From contig JAZAUS010000002.1 in assembly GCA_036342255.1 (NCBI GenBank), positions 1-64,000 on the forward strand: a stretch of DNA of 64,000 nucleotides. The letters are read 5' to 3'. A model generated the notes under the pieces. That model did no database searches. It was not told the origin of the DNA and worked only from the letters and a program-made list of their open reading frames with translations. This document shows, piece after piece, positions 63,373 through 64,000 of the stretch. The translations under genes and the position numbers were made by a program. Numbering within the stretch: the first letter of the stretch is position 1; every line of letters begins with the position of its first letter. This stretch comes from RUG11198 sp036342255. GTDB lineage: Bacteria > Bacillota_I > Bacilli_A > RF39 > UBA660.

Positions 63373-64000
63373 ATGAATATGGGCTTTAATAATAATGAAA
63401 ATGATGAGAATGTATTAGAGAAATATGGACGTGATATTACTGAAAGCTCAAAAGCTGGTAAGATAGATCCTGTTATTGGACGTGACGATGAAATAAGGAG
63501 TATTACAAGAATACTATCTAGGAAAACTAAAAATAATCCTGTATTAATTGGTGAGGCTGGTGTTGGTAAAACAGCTATTGTTGAAGGTCTTGCTAATAGA
63601 ATTATTAAAGGAGATGTTCCTAATAGTCTTAAGGATAAAACTATATGGGAGTTAGATATGGCTTCTTTAGTAGCAGGAGCTAAGTATCGTGGTGAATTTG
63701 AAGAAAGATTAAAAGTAGTATTAAAAAAGGTTAAAGAATCTGATGGAGAAATTATTTTATTTATAGATGAGATTCATATGATAGTTGGAGCTGGGGCTGT
63801 AGATGGGGCAATGGATGCTGGTAATATGCTAAAGCCTATGCTTGCTCGTGGTGAAATACATTGTATTGGTGCAACCACTTTAAATGAATATCGTAAATAT
63901 ATTGAAAAAGATAGTGCACTAGAAAGAAGATTTCAGAAAGTACAAGTTAATGAACCTACTGTTATGGATACTATAACTATATTAAGGGGGTTAAAATCTA
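63373..64000 (+). CDS. clpB: ATP-dependent chaperone ClpB (N-terminal part)
   Basis: The first 209 residues of a Hsp100 disaggregase, cut by the window edge. It lacks the usual N-domain (about 145 residues) and opens almost directly in AAA1 with EKYGRDITESSKAGKIDPVI. Walker A GEAGVGKTA and Walker B ILFIDEIHMIVGAG are visible, plus KYRGEFEERLK. Start ATG 63373 with a GGGAGAT site. A CIRCE-like operator indicates heat-shock (HrcA) control. The C-terminal part, needed to separate ClpB from ClpC fully, is outside. Confidence 0.85.
   Translation, partial: MNMGFNNNENDENVLEKYGRDITESSKAGKIDPVIGRDDEIRSITRILSRKTKNNPVLIGEAGVGKTAIVEGLANRIIKGDVPNSLKDKTIWELDMASLVAGAKYRGEFEERLKVVLKKVKESDGEIILFIDEIHMIVGAGAVDGAMDAGNMLKPMLARGEIHCIGATTLNEYRKYIEKDSALERRFQKVQVNEPTVMDTITILRGLKS

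Noticed and set aside
1..64000. CRISPR array or rRNA
   Set aside because: No regular short repeats with unique spacers and no rRNA-like sequence noticed; only direct repeats of 28-66 bp and trailer repeats.
1..64000. TGA as Trp (genetic code 4)
   Set aside because: Recognised genes use TGG for Trp and no internal TGA was seen; the leader ORF here ends at TGA.

Overview
The window is very AT-rich bacterial DNA using the standard bacterial code: genes end mostly in TAA, TGG encodes Trp, and I saw no in-frame TGA in conserved genes. The gene content and the many small lineage-specific proteins suggest an uncultured, host-associated, low-GC Firmicutes/Bacilli lineage of the RF39/Mollicutes-like type. 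This includes RNase HIII, a short SMC, CvpA, sortase and thioester adhesin, the agmatine deiminase pathway and CIRCE-like control. That placement is inference from style, not from a marker tree.

Layout. 1-7.7 kb is mixed-strand housekeeping and surface genes: a DUF4176 protein at a cut-off locus edge, an MBL hydrolase, a CPBP protease, a degenerate metallophosphoesterase, tRNA-Leu(CAA), cvpA, rnhC, an anchored surface protein and an HExxH protein. 7.7-12.9 kb is a minus-strand operon for agmatine use (putrescine carbamoyltransferase, agmatine/putrescine antiporter, agmatine deiminase) ending in a membrane-anchored serpin. 13.0-33.1 kb is the most unusual part: eight large tandem paralogues (about 680-1011 aa) sharing a central FGEYPQ motif and a long helical C-terminal region. 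A GNAT acetyltransferase and a frameshifted YgjV-type membrane protein lie among them. The array follows potABCD (33.1-36.8 kb) with no visible terminator in between and separates the agmatine operon from its natural partner, carbamate kinase (36.9-37.9 kb).

37.9-47.3 kb is mostly housekeeping: slipin, a Mbeg1-like hydrolase, exonuclease III, a Ca2+-type P-ATPase, GpmI, and a LOG-like/phosphoribosyltransferase operon. That operon is preceded by a strong promoter, a 22-codon His-rich leader ORF and four mutually exclusive helices ending in a terminator. 47.5-55 kb is an accessory region of unrecognised proteins with two kinds of duplicated intergenic element. One is a ~66-bp direct repeat abutting tRNA-Thr(CGU) and recurring 5.4 kb away, which looks like a decayed or mobilisable island. 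55-63.3 kb carries smc and a four-gene operon for a thioester adhesin with its sortase and two paralogous membrane proteins. A divergent, CIRCE-like-controlled clpB runs off the right edge.

How it fits together. Agmatine and polyamine import and breakdown (agu genes, pot genes, carbamate kinase) would yield ATP. The surface module (thioester adhesin, sortase, anchored serpin) fits life on a host mucosa. The paralogue array is the best candidate for an undescribed system. Its function cannot be read from sequence alone.
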